The notes under the pieces are model-generated. The model saw nothing but the letters and a program-made list of their open reading frames with translations. It was not told the origin of the DNA and made no database searches. From Isoetes taiwanensis (Eukaryota > Streptophyta > Lycopodiopsida > Isoetales > Isoetaceae): DNA of 64,000 bases. Numbering within the stretch: the stretch's first letter is position 1; each line of letters starts with the position of its first letter. The position numbers and the translations under genes are program-made. This document shows, piece after piece, positions 58,251 through 64,000 of the stretch. The stretch spans positions 7,642,425-7,706,424 of the forward strand of contig JAJEKV010000062.1 in NCBI GenBank assembly GCA_021234155.1, read 5' to 3'.

Positions 58251-59580
58251 TAAGAATCTTCTTGGAATCTTGGAATTTTATGGATCTATGGGAATTTAAG
58301 AGAATATAGGGGAATCTTCATAGGATCTTAAAGAATGTAAAGGAATCTCAATAGAATCTTGAGGAATCTATGAGAATCACAAGAGAATCTTTTAGAATCT
58401 AAGCGAATCTTTATAGAACCTTTGAGAATCTAGGGGAATCTTGATAAAATCTTGAAGAATCTAGGGGAATCTTCATAGATTCTAAGGGGATCTGAGAGAA
58501 TTTACATAGAAACTTGGGGAATCTAGAGGAATCTCAATAGAATTAGGGAATCTATGGAAATCTTAAGAGAATCTTATGAAATCTAGCAGAATCTAAGCGC
58601 ATCTTCGTAAAGTCTTTGAGAATCTACGTGACCTTTAATGGAATCTCGGAGAATCTAGGGGAATGTACTTAGATCTAATGGAATCTAGGGGAATATACAT
58701 AATATCTAAAGGAATCTAGGGGAATCTACATAAAATCTATATATAATCTTAGAGAATATAGAGGAATCTTTGTAGAACATTAAGAATCTAGAAGACTCTT
58801 TGTGGAATCTTGGGGAATCTTCCACATTGGATGTGTTTTGCAGGGGAATCTTCATAGAATCTACGGGAATTTAGGAAAATCTACATAGAATCTTGGAGAA
58901 TCTAGAGGAAACTTGGGTTAATCTTTGAGAATCTAGAGGAAAGTCTTGAGAATCTTAAAGAATCTATGAGAATCTCAAGAGAATGTAGAGGAATCTAAGG
59001 GAATCTAGAGGAATCTCAACAATATTAGGGAATCTATGGGAATCTTAAGAGAATCTTATGAAATCTAGCAGAATCTAAGCGCATCTTTGTAAAGTCTCTG
59101 AGAATCTACGTGATCTTTAATGGAATCTTAGAGAATCTACGGGAATGTACTTAGACCTAATGGAATCTAGGGGAATATACATAATATCTAAAGGAATCCA
59201 GGGGAATCTACATAAAATCTATATATAATCTTAGAGAATCTAGAGGAATCTTTGTAGAACATTAAGAATCTAGAAGAATCTTTGTGGAATCTTGGGGAAT
59301 CTTTCACATTGGGTGTGTTTTGCAGGGGAATCTTCATAGAATCTTTGGGAAATTAGGAGAATGTACATAGAACCTTGGAGAATCTAGAGAAAATTTGGGT
59401 TAATCTTTGAGAATCTAGAGGAAAGTCAAGAGAATCTTAAAGAATCTATGAGAATCTCAAGCGAATGTAGAGGAATATAAGGGAATCTTCGTGAAATCTT
59501 CGAGAATCTAGGGAAATTTTTTCTAAGCCTTGAAGAATCTAAAAGAATCTTTATAGAATCTTCACTAGATGGCTCAAAAT
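58250..59580. repeat. GAATCT minisatellite array with 482-bp higher-order repeat
   Basis: Degenerate GAATCTAGGGGAATCTTCATA units over 1.3 kb. A block beginning TCTATGG near 58551 recurs at 59033 (period about 482 bp) with the same variant order, including an unrelated CACATTGGRTGTGTTTTGCA insert at about 58832 and 59305. The insert shows that the block, not only the unit, was duplicated. Confidence 0.92.
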
Positions 59581-59640
59581 TTGTACACTCCCTCATAGTA
59601 CAATCACTTGTATATATTATATTATATTATATTATATATT
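59581..59640 (+). repeat. module core after the array
   Basis: TTGTACACTCCCTCATAGTA, CAATCACTTGTATATAT and an ATTAT run match the start of copy 2 (30343-30385) closely. The GGCCGTCC part does not follow here. Confidence 0.8.
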
Positions 59641-62600
59641 TATTAGTGCTGGAATTAGCTTTTTCTATCAGCCTCCCGCCACGTCAGCAATAGGTATTTT
59701 TCTTGAAACCCGTGGGTTCTTCCTTCCAGAAAAGTTCCATCTAGGCTATAGCTTATGTTAACGCCGTCCTCGTCAATCTCCGTGTCCAACTGAGGTAAAC
59801 CTTTTGCTTGCTTCAATTCCAAGTTGCGATTTAAAGTATCAAATAGCAAATAGCTTGAAGCGTGTGGCTGCAAGCCGGCACGGTGCTTGGCAAATTACTC
59901 TGTAAACAGGGTAAAAAAACAAAATTTTATGGGCACGATTTGAAATTTTGCTTCCCTGGCACATATTAATTCCCCCATTAAAGCATACAGTGGATGTCAA
60001 AATAACTCGGTTATAGGCAAAATCCTTGCTGCCCATTAAAGCCTGTAATTGATGCCGGAATGGCTGAAATCCTTGGTGTTTTTTGTTAAGCTTATTAGGA
60101 TGCAAAGCCCAAATGATTTCGTGGGCATGTTGCAGTATGAACTGGCTCCAAAGATTGAAATTTGTGACGGAACTGAGGCAAGAATGCTTAGATAAACAGA
60201 GATCTGAGACCGGACTTAGCACAGAAATGAAAACCCATCTGCAAATATCTTTACCTGTGTTTAAAGCCAATTCAAACAAGAACTGAACGGAATTTAACAG
60301 ATTTGTGGACATAAATACTGAAGCATGTTTTAAGCAATAAGCTGGCCTTTGCCATGGATCTGAGGACATGGCCAGGCCGATGGCCTTAAGGTCTTTATTC
60401 CAGATGCCGATGCTATTCAATTCGGAATTACGAGGTTTGCCCTGTTTTTTGTATGGTGAGTCGTTAGGAGGGCAATATATTTGCTTATTCACCTTCTAGA
60501 TCCGCATGGATGGGATGGAGCCATTCTTTTGGCGGCCATGTGTAAAATCTCGATGGCCTGTTCCTGAAATTTTGACATGCTTGGCGAATTGGGCGCTCAC
60601 ATGGGCTGTTGTGCCATCAACAGCTTTGGTGGATAGATCCATTCCGGATCCTATAAAGAGGGAAATTAGTAGGAGTAATCCACGCAGATATGCAGTAAAT
60701 CCTATGACAGGGCTGAAAGTGTTGATAAGACTCTTAGGATTTACAAAGGCATGGAGCATTCAACGTCAAAGCCGCATTCTCAACCGCTTGGGTTTCAGAC
60801 ATCCAGCAATATCCAAGATATTCCAGTGTTTCCTTTTGTTTCCGTGAAAATTTAAGTAGAAGATACATTTGAGCATTCCGATTCTTCCAGTTGCTGGTGG
60901 CTCAACAAGGTTATAGAGTTGTGAGTGAGCTCTACTATGGCCGGAGGTTTGTTATTTGCTATTTACTGCTATTCCAATGGAATGTCAGCTGCAAAATGCA
61001 TGTTTGCCTCTACGTTACTTGATCCAGTGCTTTGGGAAGCCCACAATTTCTGCAACAAAGTAAACAGAAACCCCCATCTTGCTTTCCCCAATTTAACACC
61101 AGCCTTTAAGCACTCCGCTGTGCTGATTTCAAGATGGGATCCAGAACCAGGCCTATGCCAAATCCGGCAACATTGGCAAGGCCAAATCTGGCTTTTCGGA
61201 TCTGTGTTCAAGAATGGGATTGCTCTGTATTAATGTTCATCACATGTTCGGCTTTTAGTTTAACTTGCTTCAGTTTGTGTATTTTGTGTAAAAGCTGTTC
61301 CAATGATCAATTTCTCACTGTTGTTTCAGGCATATGATTGCATCCAGGAAGGTTTCGTGGCCCTGTGAATTGCTTTAAGGCAAGTGTAAAGATAAACATA
61401 CTTTAAACATATAATAAACAATCTATCGTCTTTTTTTGTAACTGTGTGCTTAATTCGAACTATTTTGTGGAAACTTCCTCCTGGGTAGGTTCTTCCATTC
61501 TTTTTGTGTAGATTGTTTGTGTTTAAGTTTTACAAATGGACAGTAAATAGTCTCCAGATTGTCAGTCTTCATACACTGGATACTTATTGAGCTATTTGTT
61601 TATTCTTCACGGAATGCAGTGGATCCATATTTGCCAGTGTGTGCCGAGTTCCTAGGAACACTAGCATCCTACCTGTTGAAATCAAGAATTTCCGATAGAG
61701 AAAAAAAATTCCAGGAAGTTTTCCGGTCAAAATCCGTGGGTTTCTTTATATTTTTCCGGATGAAATCTAGATTTTCATAAGCCCCTTCCGCCTAGCATAA
61801 ATTATTCAGGAAATATACTTGTATATCATACCATATATAAAGCAGTAACATTTCTGTTCTTAAAAAATAGAAAGTATTTTTTCTGGGCTGAGGACAGACG
61901 TGGGGCCGACACGTATACTTATATTGCGTTTCTAAATTCAAGAAAAGAGAAAAAACCCAGGGATGCCGCGTTCTTCCCCTGCAAGCAATTCGGCCTGCTC
62001 CAATTAGGCGAGTTCGGCCCTGCCATAGCCAAGCCAGGCTCGTCCTTATTGCTCAAACCTCGAACCCAGAGGTGCCAAAATGCAAAATGTCTTCATGTGG
62101 TGGGCTTCAGCTGGGGGTGGGGTTCCAGAAGTTTTATTGGGGCGATTCTTGACGCCCGGCTTCTTCTTGCATACATTCTTTTGACGCCCGATTCTTCAGC
62201 GGCAATGGCTGAAGGGAGCGATGCTGGCCATGAATCTCTAAGGGTCTTAGCTGAGGTACAGAATGAAAGGTGCATTTTGCCCCTTTTGCATGATTCCAGC
62301 TTTTGCATGTCTGAGCTATGGCAGTACTATATCCTTCTGCTGGACTGCGAGCCGCGGATTCTTCGTATTTTGGTCGAATGGCGGATTTGCAGAGTTTAGA
62401 AGCTGGTCTGGGGCAGAAAATCTGCGGGAACAAGCGCCCAGCAGCGGCTATGGGAGCGGGGTACAATGGCGGATGGGGTCGATCAGTTTTAGGTTGTGGA
62501 TCCAGTTCTTTGTAATTATTCTACCCGGATTGTTGGTTGCTCGCCCATTCTTTTGGGAACGAAAGGGTTGTCCTTAATGTTAGTGCTTCTGAACTGAAAA

Positions 62601-62740
62601 TTCCTTTCACTCATATTTGATTTTGGTTTGAATTGAGAGAGCATTCAATATACCTCATTCTTTAGCTGCATCTATAGAGCTGATGATGCAAAGAGAATTT
62701 CATTATCAGCTGTATTGCTCTACATGCACAAGGCCTAGTT
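59641..62740. other. unassigned coding-like pieces
   Basis: A minus-strand stretch at 59873-59655 (EIDEDGVNISYSLDGTFLEG) and a 217-codon ORF at 60492-59839, plus-strand ORFs at 60506-60847 and 60925-61233, and an exon-like 61620-61720 after CACGGAATGCAG (VDPYLPVCAEFLGTLASYLL) all look partly coding but match nothing I know. 61.9-62.5 kb is GC-richer, like promoter/5' UTR DNA. Confidence 0.35.
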
Positions 62741-62879
62741 TACTAGATGCAAAATCTGCCATTGGATAGCGGATTTGGGCGTGGGAGAAAGCGAGTTGTT
62801 ATCAAAATAAGCACATCCAATGCCAAGGAAAGGTGGAGATGCATGCATATAAGTAATGGCCACGACCAACTCACGGAGG

Positions 62880-63735
62880 CTTCTGGAGTGCGAATCACTT
62901 CAAGACTCCGGAGGGGTCGTTACAAGCTTTCATGGGAAAAAGTCATCCAACAGGCCTTTTACATTACAGCCATGGCAAGACATTTACCCGGGCAAATGTC
63001 GAGTTATCACTTAATCTTTGCATTTGGATTTACGTTTGTGAGAGAAATAAATTTGTCAACCTAGATTCTTTTTTCTTTAGGTCACTTTGGCACATCTCAA
63101 ATACAAGCCTGCCCAAGCAAACTCTGAAACTCTGGGCGGGTGGAAAGGGGGATCACGATTTCCAACAAAGAAGGTTCTTTGGGGTAAATGGAAGCGAGCA
63201 CTTGGATTTGTTGGGGAAATGGCTTTGCTAGCAAATTTAGTGGAGGCAAGTCCACTTTTTTTGGAGAGTGAATGTAGGAGTCACTAATGGCCCCGCCTTT
63301 ATCAAACTTTGATGGTGAGGGTGTATATGCCATCTTTAATGTTGATGATGCCCTTTTCATCGGTGACTACAATTCAAATGAGAAGGCAAGCAAGCTTATT
63401 GGAGCACATCTTATCAACCGGCGATTTCTCAAAATATATGTTTTGATAATTGTAGGACCACGTAAAAAGCCTCGCACTTCAATAATTCCAACCCCATCCG
63501 TCATCGCGTTTGATCCCGAGGCTAAGGACGGACATGATCTCCTTATTGGATTAATATCGAGATGGTAATTATTGTACAAAACTTCTTCCCTCATGCCAAC
63601 TCATCATTTTCCCGTAATGGATATCTTTTGTTACAATTACTTTCGGTTTCAACTGCGACAACAACTACGGGATCCTGGAAAGAAACTTGTTGGCACAATG
63701 CACTATAATAAAGAGGGTTCTCTTAACAGTAGGTA
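62880..63735 (+). pseudogene. WDR20/DMWD-like WD40 protein 5' fragment
   Basis: In order but in three frames: HFKTPEG (about 62896), GRYKLSWEK, SHPTGLLHYSHGKTFTRAN, an intron ending TTTCTTTAG (63081), VTLAHLKYKPAQANS, RALGFVG, NFDGEGVYAIFNVDDALFI (63307-63363), AFDPEAKDGHDLLIGL and, after another intron-like gap, QLRQQLRDPGKKLVGTMHYN. These match the N-terminal half of the plant WD40 protein related to animal WDR20 (KTPEGRYKLSYEKTHP, FDPEAKDGHDLLIGLNSGD, SLRQQLQD). Multiple indels and an altered stretch (RRFLKIYVLIIVGPRKK) show that it is a pseudogene. The remaining WD repeats may lie beyond the window or be absent. Confidence 0.85.
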
Positions 63736-64000
63736 TGTTGCATCTTCTGATTGTTATAGGGTGTTATGTACAGTTATTAAGCATGATGTAGCGCACCGTA
63801 TCTAGTGACTTCCCTGACTGTCAATAGTAGTGACTTCCCGATTATTAATAGAAGTGCCGAGATATGCATTGTATGGCTTTACCAATCATTTGATTGCCTT
63901 CATGTAGGGCACATAAAATGAAAGTCTGTAGCTTATGTGCAAAGATATCTTTGTTTGATTATGCTTTATGTGATGTTTCACGGCCGATGCAATCACATTG
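63736..64000. other. no recognised gene
   Basis: A short duplication GTGACTTCCC (63806 and 63827) with AGTGCC. No continuation of the WD40 gene could be found. Confidence 0.4.

Overview
The window looks like nuclear DNA of a land plant with a large, repeat-dense genome. The evidence is short GT..AG introns, a plant-type aldo-keto reductase gene, recognisable pieces of plant genes (TOPLESS, PRP4 kinase, GATA factor, GDSL esterase, lectin receptor kinase, HSP70, alpha-N-acetylglucosaminidase, a WDR20-like protein), a Copia LTR element primed by initiator tRNA-Met, a MULE relic, a LINE relic and a tRNA-derived SINE. I cannot name the species. A seed-free plant such as a fern or lycophyte is my guess, not a demonstration.

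Layout. 0-2 kb: tandem repeats, one carrying TATA-like boxes. 2.1-2.8 kb: lectin receptor-kinase pseudogene (minus strand). 4.06-6.5 kb: (AT)n tract, a degenerate GATTCT array and a conserved module. 7.9-13.7 kb: a three-gene minus-strand cassette (H3-like histone-fold protein, unknown 460-aa protein, BAH-like 378-aa protein) whose three flanking and intergenic gaps each carry ~57-bp repeats built around a 26-bp interrupted palindrome. 13.8-16.8 kb: SINE, MULE transposase relic, small unknown ORF. 17.37-19.02 kb: an intact six-exon aldose/sorbitol-6-phosphate reductase gene, the only host gene that looks complete. 19.6-21.1 kb: LINE relic. 25.9-26.3 kb: foldback MITE. 26.3-37.4 kb: three copies of a conserved module, each followed by fragments of unrelated host genes. 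37.5-40.7 kb: a non-autonomous Copia element with perfect 5-bp target duplications. 42.0-42.4 kb: GDSL esterase fragment.

43.1-50.3 kb holds two divergent decayed genes. On the minus strand is an intron-containing gene for a ParB/Srx-like domain plus an N4/N6-type DNA methyltransferase. On the plus strand is a member of the uncharacterised VGHTHxxxDQ family (DUF7869-like, from memory). The methyltransferase gene carries six 20-bp palindromes at 41-42 bp spacing in one intron, and more lie between the two genes. 50-57 kb is mostly non-coding with tandem duplications. 57.6-59.64 kb is another module plus GAATCT array. 62.9-63.7 kb is a WDR20-like WD40 pseudogene fragment.

Two points stand out. 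First, there are two candidate mobile or selfish loci (7.9-13.7 kb and 43-50 kb) that each combine chromatin- or DNA-marking proteins with private families of phased palindromes. Second, a repeat family recurs beside captured exons from at least five host genes, including one ORF that joins a GATA zinc finger to a PRP4 kinase core.
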